Source: Acidobacteriota bacterium
GTDB lineage: Bacteria > Acidobacteriota > Terriglobia > Bryobacterales > Bryobacteraceae
Length of the DNA stretch: 34,571 bases
Direction of reading: 5' to 3'
Assembly: GCA_005808865.1 (NCBI GenBank)
Contig: SYKU01000210.1
Coordinates: 1-34,571 of the forward strand
Shown: piece after piece, positions 16,751 through 24,435 of the stretch
Layout: each line of letters opens with the position of its first letter
How positions within the stretch are numbered: the stretch's first letter is position 1
Made by a program: the position numbers and the translations under genes
Notes under the pieces: generated by a model
What the model saw: the letters and a program-made list of their open reading frames with translations, nothing else
What the model was told of the DNA's origin: nothing
Databases searched by the model: none

Positions 16751-16846
16751 TCAAGACGCTTTCTTGCGCCGGCGCTGGATTAGCACACCCAAAAGCATGG
16801 CAAAACAGATACCCGCGATCATCTGAATCATAGTTGTATCAGTCAT
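16751..16846 (-). CDS. 31-residue single-pass membrane peptide
   Basis: A small gene starting at the ATG at 16846 behind a very strong ribosome site (AAAAGGAGAAG, five bases or fewer from the ATG). It encodes 31 residues: MTDTTMIQMIAG, a hydrophobic stretch ending GVLIQ, and the basic tail RRRKKAS. This is a short N-out, basic-in type membrane segment. It sits 45 bases after tadC and before the DUF192 gene. No family is recognised. It could be a small subunit of the TadB/TadC platform, or a leader that couples translation. Confidence 0.6.
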   Translation of the reverse strand: MTDTTMIQMIAGICFAMLLGVLIQRRRKKAS

Positions 16847-16891
16847 AGTCTTCTCCTTTTTTCTAAAGTTGCTTCCCATTTGAAGCGTTCG

Positions 16892-17803
16892 TTAATTCAA
16901 GAACTTCGCGAAACCTTCGAACATCACGATCATTGAAGGGCCAAGCGTAACTACGAACAACGAGGGGAAAATGCACAAGACCAGCGGAAACACCAATTTC
17001 ACGGTGGTCTGTGCCGCCTTCTCTTCCGCGTCCTGGCGACGGCGTACGCGCAACGATTCGGAATGAGCCCGTAGAGTCTTTCCGACACTGCTGCCAAACT
17101 TATCGGCCTGAATCAGAATTACTGTAAGAGAGCGAATTGTTTCGACGTCGGTTCTTTCGGCAAGAGTCTTCCAGGCATCGGCGCGCGGACGTCCGGCCCG
17201 TTGCTCCAGGCATACGAGGTTCAGTTCGTCGGAGATGTCCGGCTGACTCAGGCGGAGCTCTTCAGCGGCGCGCAACACCGCTTTGTCCAGACTCAACCCC
17301 GCTTCAATGCAGATCACAATCAGATCCAGTGCTTCGGGCAGTCCGAGGGCAAGTTCCATTTTTCTCCTCGAGATGAGACGGTCCAGGCAAAAATCAGGGA
17401 GGAGAAAGCCAAGCCCTAGAACGACGGGGTACACAAACATCGGGCCTATCGTATAGACCCGTGTAATTGTGGCCAATAGACACAGCAGCAATGGGACCAG
17501 GACTTTTGCGCCGTAGAAAATATTCACGTACGCCTGTTCGCGATAGCCTGCTCGAATGAGCCGCTTCTGGAGCGCCGATACTTCCTGTGGGCTCCGGGGA
17601 AGTATTTTCTGAAATGGCTCAACAAGTTTCTCGATTCTTGCTCCAGGCTGCTCTACCGAGATACTGCGCAGGAGCCGGTCGTTCGAACGGTTCAGAACTG
17701 CATTCAGCAGTTTGTCGAGCGTGTCCTGGCGATAAAACACCAGAAGGCCCACGCTCGAGATCAGCAGAAAGGCCGCTATGAATGCGAGAAGAGCAGGTGC
17801 CAT
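16892..17803 (-). CDS. tadC: Tad pilus inner-membrane platform protein TadC
   Basis: 303 residues with an N-terminal membrane segment (about 5-23), two central membrane segments (about 97-135) and a C-terminal pair (about 268-298). The type II secretion F domain lies at about 150-270: GLPEALDLIVICIEAGLSLD, LERRAG-like EQRAGRPRADAW, and VETIRSLTVILIQADKFGSS. With TadB it forms the inner-membrane platform that the TadA ATPase works on. The gene starts ten bases after tadB, in the usual TadB-TadC order. Confidence 0.94.
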   Translation of the reverse strand: MAPALLAFIAAFLLISSVGLLVFYRQDTLDKLLNAVLNRSNDRLLRSISVEQPGARIEKLVEPFQKILPRSPQEVSALQKRLIRAGYREQAYVNIFYGAKVLVPLLLCLLATITRVYTIGPMFVYPVVLGLGFLLPDFCLDRLISRRKMELALGLPEALDLIVICIEAGLSLDKAVLRAAEELRLSQPDISDELNLVCLEQRAGRPRADAWKTLAERTDVETIRSLTVILIQADKFGSSVGKTLRAHSESLRVRRRQDAEEKAAQTTVKLVFPLVLCIFPSLFVVTLGPSMIVMFEGFAKFLN

Positions 17804-17813
17804 AAAGCGACTC

Positions 17814-18776
17814 TCAAACTCGAATTTGGACGATCTTCCGTATGGCGAAAGACCCGACGGCTTCCATAACGATTGCGGCTCGCAGGATTTTCCGGCCGAT
17901 CGGCCGCGTCCATAGAACGCTGATTCCTTCCGGGTGAACGGCGTACATAGCCAGCCCGAGCACCACTGGAAGAAGAGAGAGCACCCAACCGGTTGCCCGT
18001 CCCTGGGCCGTGTGGACCATGATCTGCTTCTTCATTCGAAACCGCTGACGGGTCGTGACAGCTACCTTTTCCAACACTTCGGCAAGATTTCCCCCGCTTT
18101 CCTTCTGTATCAAGACGGCTGCGACGAAAATACGGACGTCCTGAACGGGGACTCTGCCGGCGAGATTCAACATGGCGGTCCGCAGGTCAATACCAAAGGT
18201 TTGTTCGTCGAAGCACTTACGGAATTCCCGCCCAACCGGCCCGGCTACCTCCTGGCCCACCGAGTGAATCGCCGTGATCAGACCGTGCCCGACCCGAAGA
18301 GCGCTGACCATCATGTCGAGAGCCTCGGGCAGTTTTTGCTCGAACTCGAGAAATCGCTTTGCGCGTTTCCGCAGAACATAGGCAAGCGGCAGCGGCAGGG
18401 CAGCCGCCGATAGGGCGAGTGAGGTCAGCGCCTCTTGTGTCCGCAGGTACAGGACACAGCCTGCTCCAGCCCACGCCGCGAGCGACACCATGACTAGAGT
18501 TCCGGGCGACGATTTCACATCCGCCTGGTAGAGAAGCATCTGAAATGCCGCGACGTTTATCTTGTTCAACCACGGGTTCATCCAGGCGATCCGGCTGACG
18601 CGTTCCTCTCGTCGAATGTCGGCGGGCAGTTGTTCGTCTGACCTCGGTGCGCTCTGAGCCTCCAGAGCGGAAAGCCTTGCTTGCACCTTCTTCGAACGGC
18701 GGTCGGTTTTCGCCGTGATTACTAAAACGGAGATGGTGAAGACGCCCAGGAAAACTGCCGCGATCGTAAGCCACAT
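17814..18776 (-). CDS. tadB: Tad pilus inner-membrane platform protein TadB
   Basis: 320 residues from the ATG at 18776 ([19 protein letters not shown]), preceded by GGGGAGG; the frame extends upstream over the tadA end without support. An N-terminal membrane segment is followed by a cytoplasmic linker, two membrane segments (about 100-145), the T2SSF domain ([49 protein letters not shown]) and C-terminal membrane segments. It is the partner of TadC. It follows tadA by 22 bases. Confidence 0.94.
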   Translation of the reverse strand: MWLTIAAVFLGVFTISVLVITAKTDRRSKKVQARLSALEAQSAPRSDEQLPADIRREERVSRIAWMNPWLNKINVAAFQMLLYQADVKSSPGTLVMVSLAAWAGAGCVLYLRTQEALTSLALSAAALPLPLAYVLRKRAKRFLEFEQKLPEALDMMVSALRVGHGLITAIHSVGQEVAGPVGREFRKCFDEQTFGIDLRTAMLNLAGRVPVQDVRIFVAAVLIQKESGGNLAEVLEKVAVTTRQRFRMKKQIMVHTAQGRATGWVLSLLPVVLGLAMYAVHPEGISVLWTRPIGRKILRAAIVMEAVGSFAIRKIVQIRV

Positions 18777-18798
18777 ATTTCTGCCTCCCCCAGCCGGA

Positions 18799-20073
18799 TT
18801 ACCTCTCCGAGCGTTCAAAAAGCTCACCCGGCAGATTGATGCCGGCCACGCGTAATCGTTCAAGGAAATGCGGCCGGATGCCGCTCGGTTGGAATGATCC
18901 GATGACCTTCCCGTCGGGCCCAATGCCTTTCCTCTCGAAGTTAAAGAGATCATGCATCGTGATAACGTTTTCCTCGAGGCCGGTGATCTCGGATATATTG
19001 ACCACCTTCCTCGATCCGTCCGTCATACGCGAGACCTGGACGATGACGCTGATGGCGGAGGAAATCTGCTGGCGAACCGAACGCTCAGGCAGGTTTACGC
19101 TTGCCATGGCCACCATGGACTCCAGCCTGGAGATGGCGTCCCGCGCCGTGTTGGCGTGGATGGTCGCCATTGAGCCTTCGTGTCCTGTGTTCATGGCTTG
19201 CAGCATGTCAAATGCTTCGTCACCGCGAACTTCGCCGATAATGATCCGGTCCGGCCGCATTCGTAGACTGTTGATCAAAAGCTGTCTTTGACGAACCGCG
19301 CCCAGCCCCTCCACGTTAGGCGGCCGCGTTTCCAAACGCACCACATTCTCCTGCTGCAGTTGCAGTTCGGCGGCGTCCTCAATCGTCACCAGCCGCTCGG
19401 TTTCAGGAATGAAGCCGGAGAGGATGTTCAGGAACGTGGTTTTTCCGGCTCCGGTGCCACCGGAGATCAGAATGCTGATGCGTGCCTTGACGGCAGCCGC
19501 CAGGATCTGCAGCATTCCGGGAGAGATGCTGTTCAGCTTTACCAGCGACTCCGCCGCGACGGGCCCGCTCCCGAAACGGCGGATGGACATGCACGGTCCG
19601 TCAAGCGCCAGCGGCGGTATGATTGCGTTGACGCGAGAGCCGTCCGGCAGCCTGGCATCAACCATGGGCGACAATTCATCAACTCTTCTTCCCACCCTGG
19701 ACACGATGCGATCGATCACCTGCATCAAATGACGGTCGTCGCGAAACATCGCGGACGTCTTCCGAAGCATGCCTCTCGATTCCACGTAAACCGTACGCGG
19801 ATTGTTGACGAGAATATCGGAGATCGTCGGGTCCTTCAAGAGCGTTTCGAGCGGGCCCAAGCCGAAGACTTCATCGAGCACTTCGGACTCAACCCTTTCC
19901 TTTTCGCCGGCGCTCAGCGGCACCCTTTCGCTGACGACGATTTCCTGAACCATGGTTGCTACGGCCAGCCGGGCCCTTCCGCTGTCGACCGAGGCCAATT
20001 TCTCAAGATCAATCTTGGAGATCAGCGTCTTGTGCAGCTTTGCCTTAAAATCTTCGAAATCGAGAACTTCCAT
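18799..20073 (-). CDS. tadA: Tad pilus assembly/retraction ATPase TadA (CpaF)
   Basis: 424 residues from the ATG at 20073 with GGGAGG seven bases upstream; the longer open frame overlaps tadZ and is Arg-rich, unlike the family. All VirB11/CpaF motor boxes are present: Walker A GGTGAGKT (205-212), the Asp box TIEDAAEL (230-237), Walker B IIIGEVRG (277-284) and the His box [11 protein letters not shown] (298-308). The N-terminal domain (about 40-190) includes [20 protein letters not shown]. This hexameric ATPase powers Flp pilus extension and, in Caulobacter, retraction. It is encoded directly after tadZ/cpaE. Confidence 0.97.
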   Translation of the reverse strand: MEVLDFEDFKAKLHKTLISKIDLEKLASVDSGRARLAVATMVQEIVVSERVPLSAGEKERVESEVLDEVFGLGPLETLLKDPTISDILVNNPRTVYVESRGMLRKTSAMFRDDRHLMQVIDRIVSRVGRRVDELSPMVDARLPDGSRVNAIIPPLALDGPCMSIRRFGSGPVAAESLVKLNSISPGMLQILAAAVKARISILISGGTGAGKTTFLNILSGFIPETERLVTIEDAAELQLQQENVVRLETRPPNVEGLGAVRQRQLLINSLRMRPDRIIIGEVRGDEAFDMLQAMNTGHEGSMATIHANTARDAISRLESMVAMASVNLPERSVRQQISSAISVIVQVSRMTDGSRKVVNISEITGLEENVITMHDLFNFERKGIGPDGKVIGSFQPSGIRPHFLERLRVAGINLPGELFERSER

Positions 20074-20119
20074 TTCAGGACCTCCCATCCTTCCGTGCCG
20101 GCGGGAATTGCTTAAGCAA

Positions 20120-21334
20120 CTAGCCGAAAAAGCTGAACTTCTTCTTGATCTTCTTCTCCGGTTCGACAGCCTTGCCGCAAGCTGCCCGGGCCATCTGGAA
20201 TAAGACTCTCGATACCGGCGAATCCTCCTTGGCGAGCGGGTCGCCGCTGTTCTGAGCCCGGCGGACGGCGACATAGTCGTTCGGAACACTCCAGTTCACG
20301 GGCTGAGCGAGCGCGTTTCTGCTGCTGTTCTGATCGATCTCGACGGCTCGGGAATCGAACCGGTTCAGGATCACTTCCAAACGGCGATTCCCGAACTTCG
20401 CCGTAACGTATGCAGTTATGCGCTTGGCGTTCCGCAGCGCCGGAATGTTCACTTCGGTCACAAGATAAATCGTTTCCGCCAGATCGAATGCGGCATCCTG
20501 CATCTCTCCAGCGCCGTTACCGGCATCTACCACCACATATTCAAATTGCTCTCGCAGAAGACTCAGCACCTTGGCCGCATTCTTTCCCCGGGGGTCGAAA
20601 GACTGGTAAACGTCCGGCGCCGCCAGGACCGTCAGGCCGCTATCGTGCCGGATCAATAGCGTGGAGAGGAAATCCGAGTCAAGGCGGTCTGTGTGGGCCA
20701 TGGCGTCCATGATCGAAAAGGTTGGACTAACGTTGAGATTTAGAGCCACTTCGCCAAGCGCAAGGTCCAGATCCACAATCACAACCTTCCCCGCGGATTC
20801 TTTGGTGAGAGCCACGGCGAAATTGGTGGCGATCATGGTAACCCCGGCTCCGCCTTTGGCTCCGATAAAGGTGACCAGCTTACCTGGGGCCTTCTTATGC
20901 TTAGGAGTCTGGCAGCGAGCCGCCGCCCTTGCAAGGGCCTCGTCAATTGTTCCCGGGAGCACGGGTTCGATCAGAAAATCGCGTGCGCCGGCGCGCATCG
21001 AACGGACCAACAAGGCCGCGTCGTTCTTTCCGCAATAGGCCATCACGGTAGCGGAAACGTTTTGGCAAATGGCCTCGATCAACTCGAGCGCCCGCTCAGC
21101 ATTGGTGTCCAGTTCGACGACGACTACGTCGAAATCAGACAGCTTCAATTCCGAGAGAGCCTGGGGACTCGGGTACTCGGCAACGGTGCGGGAGAGGGTC
21201 GCGAGCGGGCCGTCGAGCAGTTTGCAGAGCGTCTGCCGCAATTGCGGATTGGGCGCGATGAGGACAACAGATAGAGCGCCGCCCGGAGTGGCGGGATGTT
21301 CTAGCTTCGTCGAATTGTCAAGAAGGTTGGGCAT
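20120..21334 (-). CDS. tadZ: TadZ/CpaE localisation factor: pseudo-receiver plus ParA/MinD-like ATPase
   Basis: 404 residues. Residues about 21-140 form a response-regulator-like domain ([15 protein letters not shown], then DVVVVELD, then [13 protein letters not shown]). The usual phospho-acceptor position carries Glu74 instead of Asp, so it is probably a pseudo-receiver. From about 152 comes a ParA/MinD-like domain with a deviant P-loop, GAKGGAGVT (158-166), in which the usual Lys before Thr is Val165. This is common in CpaE/TadZ proteins, which bind ATP weakly and mark the pole for pilus assembly. A later ATPase block is [13 protein letters not shown] (184-196). The C-terminus is Lys-rich ([12 protein letters not shown]). 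It lies between the prepilin peptidase and tadA. Confidence 0.92.
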   Translation of the reverse strand: MPNLLDNSTKLEHPATPGGALSVVLIAPNPQLRQTLCKLLDGPLATLSRTVAEYPSPQALSELKLSDFDVVVVELDTNAERALELIEAICQNVSATVMAYCGKNDAALLVRSMRAGARDFLIEPVLPGTIDEALARAAARCQTPKHKKAPGKLVTFIGAKGGAGVTMIATNFAVALTKESAGKVVIVDLDLALGEVALNLNVSPTFSIMDAMAHTDRLDSDFLSTLLIRHDSGLTVLAAPDVYQSFDPRGKNAAKVLSLLREQFEYVVVDAGNGAGEMQDAAFDLAETIYLVTEVNIPALRNAKRITAYVTAKFGNRRLEVILNRFDSRAVEIDQNSSRNALAQPVNWSVPNDYVAVRRAQNSGDPLAKEDSPVSRVLFQMARAACGKAVEPEKKIKKKFSFFG

Positions 21335-21352
21335 CCTGTCCGCGGTTCGGAT

Positions 21353-21862
21353 TCAAAGCGATAGAAAAGAAAATAAGGTTCCGATGGCAATGGCCGGCGC
21401 ATAGGGCATGGCACGCGCCCCGGGTGTGTCGAGACGGGGAACCGGATGCCGGATGCCTTTGTTCCACCTCCAGATGAGATCCCCCGCGCCATCGAACGAG
21501 CTCTTGAGGGAACCGTGGCTCGCAGCCCAGATCAGCGCCATTACGCCTCCGGCGAGACCGGTCGCTACCAGGGCCGTGCCCAACTGAGCCGCTCCAACCC
21601 AGGCGCCCACCGCCGCGCACAGCTTCAAGTCGCCCATACCCATCCCGCGAAGCCAGCACGGAATTCCGGTTACCAGCACGGCGAGACCTATGCCGGCAGC
21701 GCTCTGTCCAAGCCCTGCCAGTCCCAACGTTGCGGTCGAGACAATGATCCCGGCAAGCAGATAGGGAATGACCAGCCAGTTCGGTATCCGGCGGCTGCGG
21801 ATGTCGATGACTGTCGCGATTGCGATCAACAGGAGTATTGGCCACCAAGTGATTGAGCGCAT
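21353..21862 (-). CDS. cpaA: A24-type prepilin peptidase of the Tad system (TadV/CpaA)
   Basis: 169 residues from the ATG at 21862 (MRSITWWPILLLIAIATVID); a TTG at 21901 would reach into the flp end. It is an integral membrane aspartic protease with about five to six membrane segments. The catalytic Asp residues are visible in VIDIRSRRIPN (Asp20) and GMGMGDLKL (Asp78). It lacks the Cys-rich N-methyltransferase domain of PilD enzymes, as expected for TadV/CpaA. It should cleave the Flp pilin and the TadE-like pseudopilins. It starts 35 bases after the first flp gene. Confidence 0.92.
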   Translation of the reverse strand: MRSITWWPILLLIAIATVIDIRSRRIPNWLVIPYLLAGIIVSTATLGLAGLGQSAAGIGLAVLVTGIPCWLRGMGMGDLKLCAAVGAWVGAAQLGTALVATGLAGGVMALIWAASHGSLKSSFDGAGDLIWRWNKGIRHPVPRLDTPGARAMPYAPAIAIGTLFSFLSL

Positions 21863-21897
21863 GTGTTGCCCGTTGGGACTGGAGCGGATGCGACCTG

Positions 21898-22104
21898 TCA
21901 ACTCGTATACGTTTGCATCTTCGTGCCGATGCTGGTGAAGCCGGCGTTTATTTGCCCAGCGATGCCACTCATGCCTGCTGTGGCTGCCAGAGCGATCAGG
22001 GCTACGACAAGTGCGTACTCGATCAAATCCTGTCCGCTCTCGGACGCGAATAGATCTCTCAGGCCGTGAGCCTTAACGCACGTTTTCAGATAAAGGTCTT
22101 TCAT
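21898..22104 (-). CDS. flp: Flp-type pilin 1
   Basis: 68 residues from the ATG at 22104, preceded by AAGGAG nine bases upstream; the longer open frame is not supported. The Flp signature is SESGQDLIEYALVVALIALA, where the peptidase cleaves after a Gly just before QDLIEY with the conserved Glu at +5, followed by a hydrophobic helix and a short C-terminus FTSIGTKMQTYTS. It is the major structural subunit of the pilus and the first gene of the 11.7-kb Tad operon. A sigma-54-like element lies 28 bases before the ATG. It is a paralogue of the second flp gene at 24006; 45 of 68 residues are identical by my hand count. Confidence 0.95.
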   Translation of the reverse strand: MKDLYLKTCVKAHGLRDLFASESGQDLIEYALVVALIALAATAGMSGIAGQINAGFTSIGTKMQTYTS

Positions 22105-22131
22105 ACCCGCGTTCTCCTTGAGCGCGTATCT

Positions 22132-22147
22132 TGCATGTCGAATGCCG
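22132..22147 (-). promoter_or_regulatory. Sigma-54-like -24/-12 promoter of flp1
   Basis: Read on the minus strand the element is CGGCATTCGACATGCA: GG, ten bases, GC, with GGCA at -24 and TGCA at -12. The consensus is TGGCACGNNNNTTGCA. The GC lies 28 bases before the flp1 ATG, which would put the transcript start just before the AAGGAG ribosome site. The element before flp2 shares GGC-N3-CGAC-N-TGC and nearly the same distance. GG-N10-GC alone is common by chance in GC-rich DNA, so the agreement between the sites is the main support. Confidence 0.55.
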
Positions 22148-22222
22148 TTTGGAGAAGCGAGCGTAAATTGAACGGCTTGCACGATACAGGCGTGTCAATC
22201 CGGAGAATATTTCAGCCGGAGT

Positions 22223-22238
22223 GTAAACGGCTCCTTAC
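22223..22238. promoter_or_regulatory. Putative activator-binding near-palindrome between flp1 and the GT-C gene
   Basis: On the minus strand this reads GTAAGGAGCCGTTTAC, 14 of 16 bases identical to the perfect palindrome GTAAACAGCCGTTTAC upstream of flp2. Its centre is about 85 bases from the flp1 GG and about 84 bases from the GT-C gene GG, an almost symmetrical position between two divergent sigma-54-like promoters. This is a normal spacing for an upstream activator site. A weaker core match (AACGGCT) lies at 22171-22177. Confidence 0.55.
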
Positions 22239-22312
22239 GATTGGCGGCGAGCGGAGACCTGAGGGGTGGACACCAGGCACCCGGATCGCCACCTCATAGA
22301 GGATACCTGCAC

Positions 22313-22328
22313 TGGCTTCCCAATTGCA
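22313..22328 (+). promoter_or_regulatory. Sigma-54-like -24/-12 promoter of the GT-C gene
   Basis: TGGCTTCCCAATTGCA matches the sigma-54 consensus at TGGC and TTGCA with the required ten-base spacing; it is the best match of the three in this region. The GC ends 12 bases before the ATG at 22340, so transcription would begin at or next to the start codon, which would make a leaderless mRNA. No ribosome-binding sequence is visible before the ATG, which agrees with this. Confidence 0.6.
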
Positions 22329-22339
22329 GCGCCATTCCC

Positions 22340-23962
22340 ATGAAATACCGCGCTTGGCTGGACTACGTTGTGCTGGTTTCGCTCATGGCGATCACCCGTG
22401 TCGCCTTCAGGAGCCATTACCTCTACGATGTCGATTCGGTCAATTTCGCGCTGGCGCTCGACCGGTTCGACCCGAGCGCTCATCAGCCGCATCCGCCGGG
22501 ATACTTCCTGTACGTGTGTCTCGGGAGGCTCGCGAACGAGATCTTTCAGGATGCGAACACAGCGTTTGTCGCGATCAGCATTCTCGCCGGATGTGGCGCC
22601 ATGGCGATGATCATTGCACTGACACGAAGCTGGTTCGACGCCAGCGCGGCCCGATTCGCCGGGCTCATCTTTCTGTTGTCGCCTCTGGTCTGGTTTCACG
22701 GCACCGTTGCGCTCACCTATATCGTGGAAGCTTTCTTCTCCGCCCTCGCCGGATACCTGTGTTGGCGCGTCAATCGCGGATCGGTGGAGTTCATCGTACC
22801 GGGCGCGATCGTGGTTGGCATCGCCGCCGGCTTTCGGCCGTCCTCGATACTGTTCCTGGGGCCTCTACTGCTGTTCTCCTGCCGCGGGGCCAGTCTCGGG
22901 CGGGCGCTAGCCGGTCTTGGAACGCTGGCGCTGACGGTGCTCGCCTGGCTGGTTCCGATGATTCGGGAGAGCGGTGGGCTCGCCATCTACACTTCTTCGC
23001 TGTTGTCTTTGTGGCAAGTGGCCGGAGGAAGGCAGACCGTCTTCAATTCCGCAGCGGCCACGTCAATTGTCAGATTTTGCTGCATTGCCGGCATCTATCT
23101 GCTCTGCTTCGGATGCGCTGCAATGCTCCCGCTCCGGACGCTCGGACGGGCCCGTCTCGTGGACCCTCGTATCAAGGCGTTCACGTGGGTCTGGGTCGGG
23201 CCTGGGCTCTTGTTTTTCACATTCATCTTTCTGAGATTCGTGAACAGCGGATACCTTCTGATCCTGTGCCCGCCCGTTTGCGGTTGGCTTGGTTACTGGG
23301 CTTCCTCGTGGTATGCGGAGCTGGAACTGCGGAGGCCGCTTAAGCTCGGCATCGCCGGCGGGCTGGCACTCGTGAATTTCCTGGTCTACCTTTATGCACC
23401 CGTGTACTGTTCATTCACCGAGGTGCGCAAGTTCGAGGCGGAACTCGAGAGCGTTCTAAAAGCCGTGCAGGAGGCCACGATTCCTCTGGATACTCTAATC
23501 GTTGGATTTGATTCGCATTTCCTGGGATACCGGCACGCCGGATACTATCTTCCCCGCTACCGGACGGTTCAGTTTCCGGAAGTTCAACTGCCAGAAGGCA
23601 GGCACGTCTTTGCGATGCAGCATCGGAACACCGGGATCGAGCGCAGGCTTCCTGTAAGTGGTTCGGAGAACTTCATCCTCTTTCCCCTGCCCACGGGAGC
23701 GGGCGAATACCGGAACTTCATGTCGGAGATCCAGGCGCGCTTTCCCGAGGGCACGCTGCTCACCATAGCGAGCGGAGAGCGGCGGTTCGTCACCGGGCGG
23801 GCGCCTGACCTGCATTTCCTGTTCCCACAGGTCAGCGGCCTGCCGCTCAATGTACACGAAGACACACGCCTCGATGCGCCCATTGTAAACAGCCGTTTAC
23901 GCCCGGGCGCTCCATCAGGTGGCCAACTGGCGCAAAATACTGATTCGCAAGGTCAACCTTGA
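22340..23962 (+). CDS. GT-C-type (GT39/ArnT-like) multipass membrane glycosyltransferase
   Basis: 540 residues from the ATG at 22340 (MKYRAWLDYVVLVSLM), the start of the first membrane helix; the frame continues upstream without coding character. It has about ten or more hydrophobic segments. After the first helix comes the loop YLYDVDSVNFALAL with paired acidic residues (Asp30, Asp32), then HQPHPPGYFLYV, as in lipid-linked sugar transferases of the GT39/RgtA-like group. A soluble-looking C-terminal domain covers about 400-540. These enzymes use polyprenyl-linked sugars at the outer face of the inner membrane. Position between two flp genes suggests a pilus-related glycan target, but that is inference. 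The flp2 operator lies within its last codons. Confidence 0.78.
   Translation: MKYRAWLDYVVLVSLMAITRVAFRSHYLYDVDSVNFALALDRFDPSAHQPHPPGYFLYVCLGRLANEIFQDANTAFVAISILAGCGAMAMIIALTRSWFDASAARFAGLIFLLSPLVWFHGTVALTYIVEAFFSALAGYLCWRVNRGSVEFIVPGAIVVGIAAGFRPSSILFLGPLLLFSCRGASLGRALAGLGTLALTVLAWLVPMIRESGGLAIYTSSLLSLWQVAGGRQTVFNSAAATSIVRFCCIAGIYLLCFGCAAMLPLRTLGRARLVDPRIKAFTWVWVGPGLLFFTFIFLRFVNSGYLLILCPPVCGWLGYWASSWYAELELRRPLKLGIAGGLALVNFLVYLYAPVYCSFTEVRKFEAELESVLKAVQEATIPLDTLIVGFDSHFLGYRHAGYYLPRYRTVQFPEVQLPEGRHVFAMQHRNTGIERRLPVSGSENFILFPLPTGAGEYRNFMSEIQARFPEGTLLTIASGERRFVTGRAPDLHFLFPQVSGLPLNVHEDTRLDAPIVNSRLRPGAPSGGQLAQNTDSQGQP
23885..23900. promoter_or_regulatory. Perfect 16-bp palindrome upstream of flp2
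   Basis: GTAAACAGCCGTTTAC has six-base arms (GTAAAC/GTTTAC) around AGCC. It lies in the last codons of the GT-C gene, about 73 bases before the flp2 GG. A 14/16 copy in the same orientation relative to the pilin gene lies upstream of flp1. The spacings to the two flp promoters differ by about 12 bases, close to one helix turn. Confidence 0.55.
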
Positions 23963-23963
23963 A

Positions 23964-23979
23964 TGGCCGCCGACGTGCT
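23964..23979 (+). promoter_or_regulatory. Sigma-54-like -24/-12 promoter of flp2
   Basis: TGGCCGCCGACGTGCT has TGGC, ten bases from GG to GC, then T. The GC ends 27 bases before the flp2 ATG, against 28 for flp1. The internal CGAC and TGC are shared with the flp1 element. The fit to the full consensus is moderate; the shared layout with flp1 is the stronger argument. Confidence 0.5.
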
Positions 23980-24005
23980 TTTGGTATCAGCGGAGGAAAC
24001 AACGC

Positions 24006-24212
24006 ATGTACAACTTGTACTTGAAGGTATTCGTAACACTCGACGGCCTCAAGAGGTCATTGACGGACGAAAGCGGCCAGGATCTGATCGAGTACGCCCT
24101 CGTCGGAGCCTTGATCGCCCTGGCCGCGACTGCGGGCATGACCAGTGTCGCCACGCAAATCGGCGCCGCATTTACGAGCGTCGGAACGAAACTGGCGACT
24201 TACACCAGCTAA
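24006..24212 (+). CDS. flp: Flp-type pilin 2
   Basis: 68 residues from the ATG at 24006 behind GGAGGA about nine bases upstream. It has the Flp core DESGQDLIEYALVGALIALA and the same length and C-terminus (FTSVGTKLATYTS) as pilin 1. Differences cluster in the leader and around residues 46-64. It should be cut by the TadV peptidase before QDLIEY. It is transcribed opposite to the main operon, away from it, and separated by the GT-C gene. It may be an alternative pilin or a minor subunit. Confidence 0.94.
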   Translation: MYNLYLKVFVTLDGLKRSLTDESGQDLIEYALVGALIALAATAGMTSVATQIGAAFTSVGTKLATYTS

Positions 24213-24435
24213 GCCGGCCAGCCACGATCATGAACCAATCCGCGCCTGGTGTCTTGACGCCAGTCCCCCCCTCCTTGATCGTCAGCGAAGCACCAGCGGT
24301 TGCGGTTGCGGGCCGAATCATGCCGCTTTCAGGCACGGCGAGACCAAATCGGCGGAGTTTCGATAGACGCCGCTTCGAGCAGTCTATTCGATCCTCCGCG
24401 AATCATCCCCGTGTTTTTTGCCGAGGCCGATCCAC

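Noticed and set aside
22192-22197. TTGACA on the minus strand upstream of flp1 as a sigma-70 -35 box
   Set aside because: No credible -10 box at 16-18 bases; the sigma-54-like element closer to the gene fits better.
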